A stretch of DNA of 64,000 bases from Brevibacillus brevis (GCF_022026395.1 NZ_CP041767.1:4918501-4982500); one strand, 5' to 3'. Shown: positions 17,488-25,633, counted from the stretch's first letter. Made by a program: numbers and translations. The notes: generated by a model not told the origin, from the letters alone.

Positions 17488-18529
17488 CTTTTTTCCTCCA
17501 CAACCAATCAATTTGTGGAATGGATACGTCATAACGCTGGGCAATGAATAGCGGGTACTTTCGAAGTCCGTCTTCCATTTTGGTTAGCTCGTCTTCCAAC
17601 TGCGTTTGCCATGCTTGGATGTTGACTTCCTGGCGCTCTTCTATCGGCAACTCCATATAAGTCTCCACGAGCTTCAAAAATCTGCCGGGGTAGAGCATGA
17701 GCGCATAAATCACGGCATATTCAGCTGGCAGCAGAGCAGAGACGCTGTTGTAGCCGTCGAGAAAGCTGGATACAGCCTCTTCATTCCAGCCGTTTCGCTT
17801 TGTCTCGGCTTTGATCCACTGCCCCACATCGCGAGTACGCATGTCAAGAACCCAGTTCCATTCACCCGCCATTAGACGTACATCCTTCTCTTTCCATAGC
17901 ATATACCCTTGATCAAAATTTTGGTAGGCTACTTTCCCAAGACCAGCTGTTTCCTTCACGACTTTATCGTATCCAGCATCCAACAAATATTGAACGGACA
18001 ATTCCCCGAGCTGAGTAATGTACGTGAAGCAGGTCAACAAATATTCATCCATTGGCGCGAGCTCTACATTTTCCTCATCCATCTCATCCCGATACTCATG
18101 AAAATTCCGCAGCTTTTTGCGCCACGAGCTGGGCCAGTTTCCAAGAGAGCTGTAGGGGATAAACATCTTGTCAGATGAAAAATCACTCGTAGCCAGATGG
18201 AACTGTGCGAGCGACTGCCCGCTGGCATAATGTGGATTTTCAGGAACCGCCTCTCGTACGCCTCTGTATAAATAGTAAAGCTGCTCATCATCAACGATGT
18301 GAGCCTGCCCACTTGTTGTGTTCACCAGCTTTAACAAGCGAATGTTTTGCTGTTGGCTTAAATGCATTTTTACTTTCTCAATAAACTTGCTTTTGTATTT
18401 ATATCCGGCTGGCGCCTCGAACATGTAGTAAAGGCCTCGATCCGTTTCCAGTATCTTGCTTGCCCCCGACGTGCGATATCCCTGGAGTTCAAAACCGTAC
18501 TTCTCCTGAAGTAGCTCTTTTTCTTCCAT
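17444..18529 (-). CDS. yutH: Spore coat-associated protein YutH (CotS-like kinase fold)
   Basis: The 361-residue protein is related to Bacillus YutH and the CotS/CotI family, which have a degenerate aminoglycoside-phosphotransferase fold. Recognisable blocks are FEAPAGYKYKSKFIEKVK, LAQFHLAT and LMAGEWNWVLDMRTRDVGQW. Its expected place is the spore coat. Start choice is uncertain: ATG 18529 lies 12 nt after AAGGAGG, and an ATG at 18568 precedes that site. A mother-cell-type promoter lies just upstream. It leads a three-gene overlapping operon with a dehydrogenase and a hydrolase. Confidence 0.82.
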   Translation of the reverse strand: MEEKELLQEKYGFELQGYRTSGASKILETDRGLYYMFEAPAGYKYKSKFIEKVKMHLSQQQNIRLLKLVNTTSGQAHIVDDEQLYYLYRGVREAVPENPHYASGQSLAQFHLATSDFSSDKMFIPYSSLGNWPSSWRKKLRNFHEYRDEMDEENVELAPMDEYLLTCFTYITQLGELSVQYLLDAGYDKVVKETAGLGKVAYQNFDQGYMLWKEKDVRLMAGEWNWVLDMRTRDVGQWIKAETKRNGWNEEAVSSFLDGYNSVSALLPAEYAVIYALMLYPGRFLKLVETYMELPIEERQEVNIQAWQTQLEDELTKMEDGLRKYPLFIAQRYDVSIPQIDWLWRKKDEQATSFRNEETQS

Positions 18530-18566
18530 ACACTTGTTCACCCTCCTTGCATACTGCTCTTCTGGC

Positions 18567-18595
18567 ATTGTATGTCGGTAGATCGGGATAGGTGC
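18567..18595 (-). promoter_or_regulatory. Candidate sigma-K/sigma-E promoter of yutH
   Basis: On the minus strand CATACAAT (18567-18574) is preceded, 16 nt upstream, by CACC (18591-18594). This fits the mother-cell sigma consensus (AC, 16-17 nt, CATAnnnT). It starts 38 nt before the chosen yutH start. Confidence 0.5.
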
Positions 18596-18600
18596 CTATC
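18587..18600. promoter_or_regulatory. Palindrome between yutH and yutG
   Basis: GATAGG-TG-CCTATC is a perfect 6-bp inverted repeat in the divergent promoter region and overlaps the -35 of the yutH promoter. It is a possible operator; the protein is unknown. Confidence 0.35.
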
Positions 18601-18649
18601 TGTATGCAGATACTATATACATTCATGCCGAAAAGGAGGAACGACAAGC

Positions 18650-19165
18650 ATGAGTGAGCATCCACTAAATAGCGAGAGTTGTCTGGATTTCGTTATTGAG
18701 CTGTTGGAAAAACGAGGAGTCAGCATGAACGACATTGCTGAAATTGTCATGTTCCTACAGTCAAAATATATCCCGGACATCACCTTGGACTTGTGTCTCG
18801 ACAGTGTAGGGTCCGTCTTGAAAAAACGTGAGGTCCAAAACGCATTGCTGACCGGGATTCAGCTCGACATCCTCGCCGAACAAAAGCAACTGCTGCCCCC
18901 GCTCCAGGCGATTATTGAAACAGACGAGCCGCTATACGGCATAGACGAGGTACTCGCCCTCGCCATCGTCAACCTGTACGGGAGCATCGGATTCACCAAC
19001 TTCGGTTATGTAGACAAGCTGAAGCACGGCAAACTCGCTGATCTCAACGACAAGCGTTTTGGTGTCCATACTTTTTTGGACGATCTCGTCGGTGCGGTCG
19101 CAGCAGCTGCCTCCAGCCGCATTGCCCACCGCCAGAAGCAGCAGGAAGAATGCGCTGAATCATAG
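18650..19165 (+). CDS. yutG: YutG, phosphatidylglycerophosphatase A family protein
   Basis: The 171-residue protein aligns by eye with Bacillus YutG/PgpA-like proteins. Shared blocks are DIAEIVMFLQSKYIPDITL, KREVQNALLTGIQLDILAE and DEVLALAIVNLYGSIGFTNFG, ending in HTFLDDLVGAVAAAASSRIAH. The family removes phosphate from phosphatidylglycerophosphate, but this variant lacks the long membrane helices of E. coli PgpA. The ATG at 18650 lies 10 nt after AAGGAGG. Its stop overlaps the stop of the convergent yutF gene. Confidence 0.82.
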   Translation: MSEHPLNSESCLDFVIELLEKRGVSMNDIAEIVMFLQSKYIPDITLDLCLDSVGSVLKKREVQNALLTGIQLDILAEQKQLLPPLQAIIETDEPLYGIDEVLALAIVNLYGSIGFTNFGYVDKLKHGKLADLNDKRFGVHTFLDDLVGAVAAAASSRIAHRQKQQEECAES

Positions 19166-19939
19166 GGAGATTCGCTGCTGCCATTCCGGCAAATTTTCCG
19201 CAATATGGGTTGGCGCAGCGTGATGCTGGTCTGCTTCTTCGCGGGTGGAATAGCCTGTCAAAACGAGCAAGCTGTCCAAGCCGCTGTTGGCACCTGCCTC
19301 AATGTCTGTATATAAATTGTCCCCAACGATCAGCGTGTCAGCCGCAGCAGTACCAAGCTGATTCAGAGCGTAACGGACGATAATGGACTCTGGTTTGCCA
19401 ATCACGATTGGTTTGGTCGCGGAGGCAACGGAGACGGCTGCCACCAGTGAACCATTGCCAGGGAACAGACCAGCATCCGTCGGCAGGGCTGCATCTGCAT
19501 TTGTAGCGATAAAAGCTGCTCCTGCACGGATAGCACGTGCGGCGATCGCCAGCTTTTCATACGTGAAAGCACGATCAATCCCGACAATGACATAAGCCGG
19601 ATCTTCTTCTGTCACCACATAGCCTGCATCTGTCAGCTGATCACGCAAGCCTGCCTCTCCAATCACGTAGACGCGTGTACCCGCTGGTGCCTGCTCTTGT
19701 AAATAGGTAGCGGTCGCCATACTCGTGGTATACACGTCCCGAGCCTGTGCCTCTATGCCCATTGCTACCAGCCGTTCTGCGACGTGCTGTGCAGAGGCAG
19801 AAGAATTATTTGTCAGGAACAAATACGGGATCTGGTGAGTTTTTAAGTGGGTGATGAATGCTGCTGCTCCCGGAATCGCTTCTTTTCCCCGATAAATTGT
19901 CCCATCCAAATCTAGCAAATAGCCTTTATATTGTTTCAC
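19160..19939 (-). CDS. yutF: HAD-IIA phosphatase YutF (NagD/p-nitrophenylphosphatase type)
   Basis: The 259-residue HAD hydrolase has motif I LLDLDGTIYRG (residues 8-18), motif II FLTNNSS, motif III lysine in VIGKPES and motif IV IVGDNLYTDIEAG. The cap inserted between motifs II and III makes it subclass IIA. It matches Bacillus YutF. It dephosphorylates small phosphorylated metabolites; the physiological substrate is not known. It converges on yutG with stop codons overlapping. Confidence 0.9.
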   Translation of the reverse strand: MKQYKGYLLDLDGTIYRGKEAIPGAAAFITHLKTHQIPYLFLTNNSSASAQHVAERLVAMGIEAQARDVYTTSMATATYLQEQAPAGTRVYVIGEAGLRDQLTDAGYVVTEEDPAYVIVGIDRAFTYEKLAIAARAIRAGAAFIATNADAALPTDAGLFPGNGSLVAAVSVASATKPIVIGKPESIIVRYALNQLGTAAADTLIVGDNLYTDIEAGANSGLDSLLVLTGYSTREEADQHHAAPTHIAENLPEWQQRISL

Positions 19940-20008
19940 GTTGTTCCATCTCCCATCTGTTGTCGTAAGCTCTCCTCTCTTAGTGTAAACCTTCGTCCTT
20001 CCTATCGC

Positions 20009-20047
20009 AAAAAGCAGGAAACGGCCTTCTACCGCTCCCTGCTTTTT
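20009..20047. terminator. Intrinsic terminator
   Basis: AAAAAGCAGG / CCTGCTTTTT stem with T/A tracts on both sides, upstream of yutF and downstream of the phosphodiesterase gene. Confidence 0.75.
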
Positions 20048-20108
20048 GTCTAGCTGCTCTTCATCTACTGGTATGAATACTCGAACGAAGTTGAGTGGGG
20101 CACAAATA

Positions 20109-20131
20109 AAGAGGACCCGATCGGCCCTCTT
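20109..20131 (-). terminator. Terminator-like hairpin after the phosphodiesterase gene
   Basis: AAGAGG / CCTCTT arms surround a CCGATCGG core; the minus-strand T tract (TTTATTT) is short. Confidence 0.5.
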
Positions 20132-20157
20132 ATGACGAACAATGCACCACAGTTCCG

Positions 20158-21399
20158 TTATTTCTTGAATTTGACCATGATTGGCGTGCCGTCTTCCAGG
20201 TTCATTTCCCCTTTATGACGGACATACACGACCTGGTTTCCTGGAAATGTCGGTGGATTTTCGGGATCAAAATCCCGCCATTTTTTTTGGTTCCCAACTG
20301 CGTACTCCATGTATTGGGTTGCGTTGACAAGCACATTGTTATCATCATCCGCCTGTACATCAGGCGGCAACTGCTCGATTTTTCCATTACGGATACTGAG
20401 CTTCTTAATGACTTTGTCGTGTTGGTAGTCATACGCTTGGATGACGACATCATTACCGTACACTTGCAAGCGAAGCCCTTGCTTGAAAGCCCCTCCATCC
20501 GGCGTGACTTTTTCGCCGCCTTCTGGACCTGCTGACATCCATCCCGTTTCAATACCGGCCGTGTTTACGACAGTAAAGCCTCGTTTGTCTCCGCCTTTGA
20601 CTTTCTTTTTGCCTGCCCAGTCCGGCAGATTCAGGTCCCAATGGGTGTGGCTTGAGAAGAAAACAACTTGCGGATAGTCTTTCAAAATGTCAAGGAGCTT
20701 GTCCACATCCAGGTAATCGTTCGTGTATGGACTTTGTCTGGAGCCCGAGATACTGTCTGGGAGCACATGGTGGGAGAATACAAAAATGGGCTTATTCTTG
20801 TCCTTCTTGCTATAACGCTTCAGATTATCTTTCAGCCAATCCAGTTGCTCGTCGCTCATGTATACTTCATCCCACAATTTTGGATCGTGGTATTTCATGT
20901 ATTTTTCTGTACCGAGGAAGAGAAAGGGATATCCGTTGATTTCTTTTTGGTGATAGACTTTGTCTTCTCCGCTAAATTGGTAGAAGTTATCGAACAACTC
21001 TTCTTCCGTTGTCCCGTTTGGCCAGCTACTTTGTGCAAGCGTTTGGGGATTCTTCCACTTCGGCACATAAAACTCATGATTACCGATGCTGTACCACACA
21101 TTTTCAGGATGAGGATTTTTATCGAGCACATCTTGTACGGCTTGATATTCAAAATCGTAACCGCGAGGAGTAATATCACCGTTAATGATTAGCGCTTTGG
21201 ACTTTGGATTTTCCTCATCGATGTCTTGCAAAACGTGACTAAAATCTCGGAGGTCTCCCTGAATGTCACTGATCACGTCAAATGTCATCGTCATCTTTTT
21301 CTCAGAAAATTTGTCTTTTGCATGAGCGGAATCAACGACTGGCAGAATTCCACCCAACAAAATGGCAGAAGCAGCTATACTAGATACCATTTTTTTCAT
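20158..21399 (-). CDS. Secreted metallophosphoesterase (DUF4073-type)
   Basis: The 413-residue protein has a signal peptide (cleaved after AHA, about residue 27). A calcineurin-like phosphoesterase domain carries the metal motifs VISDIQGD (about 42-49), NGDITPRG, GNHEFYV, FSHHVLPDS and SSHTHWDLN. The C-terminal part (about 330-413) is a beta-rich domain of the DUF4073 kind. It probably hydrolyses phosphate esters or diesters outside the cell. Direct repeats resembling PhoP boxes lie about 120-165 bases upstream, so control by phosphate limitation is likely. It is monocistronic. Confidence 0.85.
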   Translation of the reverse strand: MKKMVSSIAASAILLGGILPVVDSAHAKDKFSEKKMTMTFDVISDIQGDLRDFSHVLQDIDEENPKSKALIINGDITPRGYDFEYQAVQDVLDKNPHPENVWYSIGNHEFYVPKWKNPQTLAQSSWPNGTTEEELFDNFYQFSGEDKVYHQKEINGYPFLFLGTEKYMKYHDPKLWDEVYMSDEQLDWLKDNLKRYSKKDKNKPIFVFSHHVLPDSISGSRQSPYTNDYLDVDKLLDILKDYPQVVFFSSHTHWDLNLPDWAGKKKVKGGDKRGFTVVNTAGIETGWMSAGPEGGEKVTPDGGAFKQGLRLQVYGNDVVIQAYDYQHDKVIKKLSIRNGKIEQLPPDVQADDDNNVLVNATQYMEYAVGNQKKWRDFDPENPPTFPGNQVVYVRHKGEMNLEDGTPIMVKFKK

Positions 21400-21519
21400 T
21401 ACGGATTTCTCCTCATCTGTTTTTCGTCAAGACGGCTATCCGGTTTTCTAGTATTTTCCTGATATCACTCCACCTTTCAATTGTTTTCATGTGTGTTTGG
21501 TTGTTTTCTTGCACCACAA

Positions 21520-21563
21520 ATAATAAATGTCCAACATAAAGAAAACATTAAACCAACATTAAG
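21520..21563 (-). promoter_or_regulatory. 11-bp direct repeats resembling PhoP boxes
   Basis: Three consecutive 11-bp units on the minus strand read CTTAATGTTGG, TTTAATGTTTT and CTTTATGTTGG (21563 down to 21531). A weaker fourth follows. The helical-turn spacing and T-rich hexamers resemble PhoP operators, and the next gene is a secreted phosphoesterase. The match to the TTAACA consensus is imperfect. Confidence 0.45.
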
Positions 21564-21680
21564 ATTGCGAGAATGACGAAAAAAGGTACTTAATGCCTGC
21601 TTGATTATAGAAAAAAAGGCACAGGACCCTAACCCAATCCTCTACCTCCCTTGTTTTTGATTCTATAAAATATCATTTTC

Positions 21681-21899
21681 TTATTTTGGGAATGCCTGAA
21701 TAACAATTTCTAGATCTTTCTTAAATGAATCAACCTTTTGCTTATCTTTACTGAAAAGCCGATCATCATTTATTTTCCCCATAAGTTCACTAAGTTTCTT
21801 GAATTCATCTTGTTTCCCTTGGATCTCCATAAGGTTATTCTCATTTACTAATGACTGAATCTTTTTTAGATATTCTTTTTTATTCCAGTACAACGTCAC
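21681..21899 (-). CDS. Hypothetical protein, probably the detached 3' part of the lipoprotein gene
   Basis: The 72-residue helical, lysine-rich protein overlaps the end of the lipoprotein gene by 20 nt in another frame. Its GTG start has no recognisable ribosome site. Removing one base at the A-run near 21888-21893 would join the two into a single lipoprotein of about 160 residues. It therefore looks like the second half of a frameshifted gene. Translational coupling of two real proteins is the alternative. No family recognised. Confidence 0.45.
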   Translation of the reverse strand: MTLYWNKKEYLKKIQSLVNENNLMEIQGKQDEFKKLSELMGKINDDRLFSKDKQKVDSFKKDLEIVIQAFPK

Positions 21900-22161
21900 G
21901 AATCAAATAGCTATCAATCATTCCTGATAAATATGCCAACCTCTCTTTGTCTTTTACATTGGAGAGTTCTTTCGTAATAAGTTCAAACTGATAGACAGAG
22001 GATGTGTGTTGATGTTTGAATACGTCGCTCAAAGTAATTTGGAATTGATTATGTGTAGGCTCCGACGATGTTGTGCTACAAGAGGCCAAAATGAGGGATA
22101 AACCAAATATGATGGAGAATGATCTCTTCATGAGGTGTTTTCTTCCTTTTTTAAATTTCAT
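21880..22161 (-). CDS. Small lipoprotein, probably truncated by a frameshift
   Basis: The product has a lipoprotein signal peptide with lipobox LASC (the cysteine is the modified residue) followed by a polar segment ending in IDSYLIRDVVLE. Two starts are possible: ATG 22161, and ATG 22131, which gives a more typical signal peptide. The reading frame ends inside an A-rich stretch where the overlapping gene begins. No family recognised; it is probably membrane-anchored on the outer face. Confidence 0.5.
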   Translation of the reverse strand: MKFKKGRKHLMKRSFSIIFGLSLILASCSTTSSEPTHNQFQITLSDVFKHQHTSSVYQFELITKELSNVKDKERLAYLSGMIDSYLIRDVVLE

Positions 22162-22266
22162 ATTACAATACCACCAATGTATTACACCATCCTCCCAATA
22201 TCAGGAAAATCCAGTAAACAAAAGAAAAAATCCACCCGGACTTGAGTGGACCTTCGCTATGGCTAT

Positions 22267-22896
22267 TTATTTCGCTTCCTTAATGTGAAACACGCATTTG
22301 TCTCCGCCTTTTGCCATGCACGTGGTTTGCTCGACATTGGCTTTCAAAACCCGACGGAACAAGGAAAGCTCACAGCTACACGCTTGGTTGAATTCACGGG
22401 CTACTTGCGAGATTGGGCAATTGAACTCCTGAATCCGATAGCCGTCTCCATTTTCGTCCTTTTCCCATTCCACCATGTAGCCTTTATCGTTTTGCAGCTC
22501 GGCAAGCTTGGCTACACGGTTTTCCAAGTCGCCTTGCATGTGGGAGCGATAATTCTCCTCCAAGCGATTCTCGCGGCGTCTAAATAGCATTTCGATTTTG
22601 GACAAACCATCGATTTCCTTTATGTCCTGTAAAAAATCTAATGTCAAATGAGAATAATTGCGCGGGAACAGTTCGTCTGCTTCCTGCGACAATGAATAAA
22701 CATTCGTTGGGCGTCCCATCGCTTGGCGAACAAGCGTAGACTTGATCAAATTATCTCTCTCCAGGGTGTTCAAATGACGCCGTACCGCCATTTCAGTAAT
22801 CCCTAGCTCGACGGCCATGTCGCTGACAGGGAGTGAACCTTTGACCTTGAGCATGTGCAGGATTTGATCACGAGTGGACGTTCCTTCGTTTGTCAT
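22267..22896 (-). CDS. SufR-like Fe-S-type winged-helix transcriptional regulator
   Basis: The 209-residue protein has a DeoR/ArsR-like winged helix-turn-helix at about residues 8-70 (VSDMAVELGITEMAVRRHL). The C-terminal domain has cysteines at 160, 173, 175, 193 and 201. The spacing C-x12-C, then C-x7-C resembles SufR and related regulators that hold an Fe-S cluster. It probably senses iron-sulfur or redox status; targets are unknown and no suf genes are nearby. ATG 22896 is preferred over GTG 22905 by spacing. It is monocistronic. Confidence 0.75.
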   Translation of the reverse strand: MTNEGTSTRDQILHMLKVKGSLPVSDMAVELGITEMAVRRHLNTLERDNLIKSTLVRQAMGRPTNVYSLSQEADELFPRNYSHLTLDFLQDIKEIDGLSKIEMLFRRRENRLEENYRSHMQGDLENRVAKLAELQNDKGYMVEWEKDENGDGYRIQEFNCPISQVAREFNQACSCELSLFRRVLKANVEQTTCMAKGGDKCVFHIKEAK

Positions 22897-23007
22897 ACGT
22901 ATCACCGTCCTTTCTCCCTATTGTAGTGGATGAAGACGTTTTAGTAAACAAACGAAAGTCTTTTGTATAAAATATCCGCTACGTTGGTGATGGATTGAAA
23001 ACACTTT

Positions 23008-23442
23008 TTAAAACAGTTCTTTTTTCAAGAAGGCTCTCACCTGTGGCTCAAACTGACGAATGGTACCAGCAGCTTCTTCTACCAGGCTGTACATTTCATT
23101 AGCCGGCACACTTGTATAATCATTGACCAGATGCTTGCGGAAATCGGTCACACGCGTCAGGATCAAAGCCTGTTCATCCGTGATGACTTGCTCATCCCGC
23201 AAAATTTCCACGATGTCGCTGTAGCTACCTGGATCTCGCATAATGAATCCATCGATCAGTGCATTTCCGACATCCACTATTCCTTCGATAGACAAGTGCA
23301 GGGCTCGCTCCATCGCTGCAACAGCTACTTCATCTGCCAAAACCGCTTTGGCCCCTCGTTCGCTGAGCTTGTCCAACAGATCCAGCATACGAGACATATG
23401 TTCCAATACTTGGTCGATTCGTTTTGTATTCACGTCGTACAT
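23008..23442 (-). CDS. yutE: YutE, HepT-like (DUF86/HEPN) protein
   Basis: The 144-residue all-helical protein has the DUF86/HEPN motif R-x6-H in RVTDFRKHLVNDY at about residues 106-118. It matches Bacillus YutE in length. HepT proteins are the RNase toxin of HepT-MntA pairs, but no MntA-type nucleotidyltransferase lies beside it. It is thus a stand-alone member with unclear activity. The ATG at 23442 lies 6 nt after AAGGAG, immediately downstream of a 35-codon membrane peptide gene. Confidence 0.85.
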   Translation of the reverse strand: MYDVNTKRIDQVLEHMSRMLDLLDKLSERGAKAVLADEVAVAAMERALHLSIEGIVDVGNALIDGFIMRDPGSYSDIVEILRDEQVITDEQALILTRVTDFRKHLVNDYTSVPANEMYSLVEEAAGTIRQFEPQVRAFLKKELF

Positions 23443-23452
23443 ATATTTCTCC

Positions 23453-23560
23453 TTACTTTCGCTTTTTTGATTTGCGTTTTGAGTAGTAAACGGTAAACAC
23501 AAATGTTAGCACCAGGACGAGAAGCACCAATTCCCCTTCCTGCAAATAGGAATTGCTCAC
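23453..23560 (-). CDS. Small single-span membrane protein (35 residues)
   Basis: A GTG at 23560 preceded by AGAGGTG at 6 nt opens a 36-codon frame. The product has a short polar N-terminus, one hydrophobic helix (LVLLVLVLTFVFTVYY, residues 12-27) and a basic tail (SKRKSKKRK), which by the positive-inside rule puts the C-terminus in the cytosol. The TAA is 10 nt before the yutE start, and the yutE ribosome site overlaps its end, so the two are co-transcribed. No family recognised. Confidence 0.6.
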   Translation of the reverse strand: MSNSYLQEGELVLLVLVLTFVFTVYYSKRKSKKRK

Positions 23561-23713
23561 CGGTTTCACCTCTTTTCATCCCTCAGTATACCAAATTTGT
23601 ACGACCTGTCACGAATCACGTTCGGTGCTGAAAAGACGACTTTTTGATCGTTCACTTTATGTTACAATGATGGGGTGAATTTTTGTCGGCAAGCATAAGG
23701 GGAGGAACACACT

Positions 23714-24688
23714 GTGGAACGCGAATTGGCTCTGGAAATTGTGCGGGTAACGGAAATGGCTGCACTTGCCTCTTCTCACTGGATGGGACGCGGGAAAAAG
23801 AATGAAGCAGATGGAGCAGCGACCAGCGCCATGCGCGCCATGTTTGACACGATCAACATGAGGGGTACCGTCGTTATTGGCGAAGGTGAACTGGATGAGG
23901 CCCCCATGCTCTATATCGGTGAAAAGCTCGGTAACCCGGAAGCAGGCGGGCCTGAGGTAGATGTGGCGGTTGACCCGCTGGAAGGAACGACGATTGTCGC
24001 CAAGGGTCACAACAATGCCATGTCTGTTATCGCCATCGGGGACCGTGGAACACTGTTGCATGCACCAGACATGTACATGATGAAAATGGCCGTCGGTAAA
24101 CGTGCTGCCGGACAAATCAACCTTTACGATCCCGTGGATAAAATGATAGAGGTTGTAGCAAAAGCAAACAACAAGCGCGTGCAAGATGTGACGGTCATTA
24201 TTCAGGAACGCGACCGCCATCAGGCGATTATTGACGCCATTCGTGAAAAGGGTGCGCGAGTGAAGCTTTTTGGAGATGGCGATGTGGGTGCTGCGATTGC
24301 TGCCTGTCTGCCGCATACAGGGATTGACTTGTTCTTGGGTATCGGTGGTGCACCAGAGGGTGTGATCAGTGCCGCAGCGATCAAGTGCCTGGGTGGCGAC
24401 ATGCAAGCCCAGCTCAAGCCGCAAAACGACAGCGAGCGCGAGCGCTGCATCAAAATGGGGCTCGACAATCCAGAGCAGCTCTTGACGCTGAACGATCTGG
24501 TAAAAGGCGATGATGCCATTTTTGCAGCAACAGGCGTTTCTGATGGAGAGCTGTTGCAAGGCGTGCGCTACCTCGGTGATGATATGGTGGAAACTCACTC
24601 GATCGTCATGCGTGCCCAAACCAAAACCATTCGCTTTGTCCGCGCTGTACACAATACCGAACACAAACCAAATCTTTTATGGAAGTAG
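23714..24688 (+). CDS. glpX: Fructose-1,6-bisphosphatase class II
   Basis: The 324-residue protein is GlpX. The metal-binding blocks are [18 protein letters not shown] (about residues 54-71) and [11 protein letters not shown] (about 84-94), with a [16 protein letters not shown] block near 210-225. It removes the C1 phosphate of fructose-1,6-bisphosphate in gluconeogenesis. The GTG start has a strong GGGGAGGAA site. An extended -10 (TGTTACAAT) lies about 45 nt upstream. A DUF3055 gene follows 12 nt later, probably in the same transcript. Confidence 0.93.
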   Translation: MERELALEIVRVTEMAALASSHWMGRGKKNEADGAATSAMRAMFDTINMRGTVVIGEGELDEAPMLYIGEKLGNPEAGGPEVDVAVDPLEGTTIVAKGHNNAMSVIAIGDRGTLLHAPDMYMMKMAVGKRAAGQINLYDPVDKMIEVVAKANNKRVQDVTVIIQERDRHQAIIDAIREKGARVKLFGDGDVGAAIAACLPHTGIDLFLGIGGAPEGVISAAAIKCLGGDMQAQLKPQNDSERERCIKMGLDNPEQLLTLNDLVKGDDAIFAATGVSDGELLQGVRYLGDDMVETHSIVMRAQTKTIRFVRAVHNTEHKPNLLWK

Positions 24689-24700
24689 AGGGACACCCAT

Positions 24701-24970
24701 ATGGCAAACGATTTGTTCTACTTGTACGACGAAGCGGAGGATACTCGAACGCGCTTCGTCAGCTTCACGGGCGAAGCTACTCGTTTTGACCTGGCGATTA
24801 CAACGACTAACCGTTTTTATGGAAAGGCGATTGTCATCAACATTCAAAATGGACGCTCCGCTATTATTGGACATGATGATCTGGAAGAAGAAGGCTATCT
24901 GGAATTCGCGTTCAACTTGAATGAGCGTGAAGCCGAAGAATTGAAAGCATTTTTGGAAGCAGCTATCTAA
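24701..24970 (+). CDS. DUF3055 protein
   Basis: The 89-residue acidic protein begins FYLYDEAEDTRTRFVSF and includes RFYGKAIVINIQNGRSAIIG and DDLEEEGYLEFAFNLN. This is the DUF3055 pattern of Bacilli, of unknown function. It lies 12 nt after glpX. No signal peptide or membrane helix. Confidence 0.8.
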   Translation: MANDLFYLYDEAEDTRTRFVSFTGEATRFDLAITTTNRFYGKAIVINIQNGRSAIIGHDDLEEEGYLEFAFNLNEREAEELKAFLEAAI

Positions 24971-25123
24971 TTCACCGAAAGGAAGAGCTATTGCGGGCTC
25001 TTCCTTTTTTATTTGAAGCCCCCGCCCATTTCCTGCGGGACAATGCTCCTTACAGGCGTATGCCTCGTATACTGCTACTGCACAGATGCACAGACAGATA
25101 ACGAGAGGAGTGCGAATCGCATC

Positions 25124-25555
25124 ATGCAATCTTATCCATACGACCAAACTTATGAACAAAACCAATACGATCAAACTCAATATGATTCAAACGAATACGA
25201 TCAAAACCACTTTGTTCCTGCACAATATGACCAGCCACCTTATTACTCAGCAGACCAGGATTTTCAATACATTCCAGAAGATCAGGCTCATCCAGTTTTT
25301 TTCCGTAGAAGACGCGGTCCTGAGGTCGTTGTCGTCCCACAGCCATATCCTTGGTGGGGATGCAGTACTTGCTGGCCTGGTTATTGGCCCACATGGGGCT
25401 GGCCTGGTTGGGGACCCGGTGGTTTTGGTGGACCTGGCGGTTTCGGTGGACCCGGCGGTTTCGGTGGACCCGGTGGTTTCGGTGGACCTGGTGGTTTCGG
25501 TGGACCTGGTGGCTTCGGTGGACCCGGTGGTTTCGGTGGACCCGGTGGTTTTTGA
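25124..25555 (+). CDS. Glycine-rich repeat protein, probably truncated at its C-terminus
   Basis: The 143-residue protein has an N-terminal half rich in Tyr, Gln, Asp and Asn with repeated Y-D-Q units. A basic-hydrophobic linker (RRRRGPEVVVVPQPY) and a Trp/Pro-rich segment follow, then seven perfect GGFGGP repeats plus a partial one. Such low-complexity proteins are typical of spore coat or exosporium. Beyond the TGA at 25553 the same frame continues for nine more codons (T-P-E-G-F-G-G-G-Y) to a TAA, so the stop may be a recent mutation. The ATG lies 13 nt after GAGAGGAG, a long spacing. Confidence 0.65.
   Translation: MQSYPYDQTYEQNQYDQTQYDSNEYDQNHFVPAQYDQPPYYSADQDFQYIPEDQAHPVFFRRRRGPEVVVVPQPYPWWGCSTCWPGYWPTWGWPGWGPGGFGGPGGFGGPGGFGGPGGFGGPGGFGGPGGFGGPGGFGGPGGF
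25418..25552 (+). repeat. 18-bp tandem repeats encoding GGFGGP
   Basis: Seven 18-bp units (GGYGGYTTYGGTGGACCY) plus 9 bases of an eighth, in frame. Only third codon positions vary, which fits unequal recombination with selection on the protein. Confidence 0.95.
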
Positions 25556-25596
25556 ACCCCTGAAGGTTTTGGCGGAGGTTATTAAATCGAAAAACG

Positions 25597-25626
25597 AAAA
25601 GAGCCCTAGCATACAGGGCTCTTTTT
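25597..25626. terminator. Bidirectional terminator
   Basis: GAGCCCT / AGGGCTC with A and T tracts, between the convergent glycine-rich gene and yutD. Confidence 0.88.
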
Positions 25627-25633
25627 AGCGTTT

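Noticed and set aside
23657..24664. A 335-codon minus-strand frame opposite glpX
   Set aside because: It is a shadow of glpX with histidine-rich, low-sense composition.
25418..25552. Tandem repeats considered as a CRISPR array
   Set aside because: The units are contiguous without spacers and stay in one reading frame as codons for GGFGGP.
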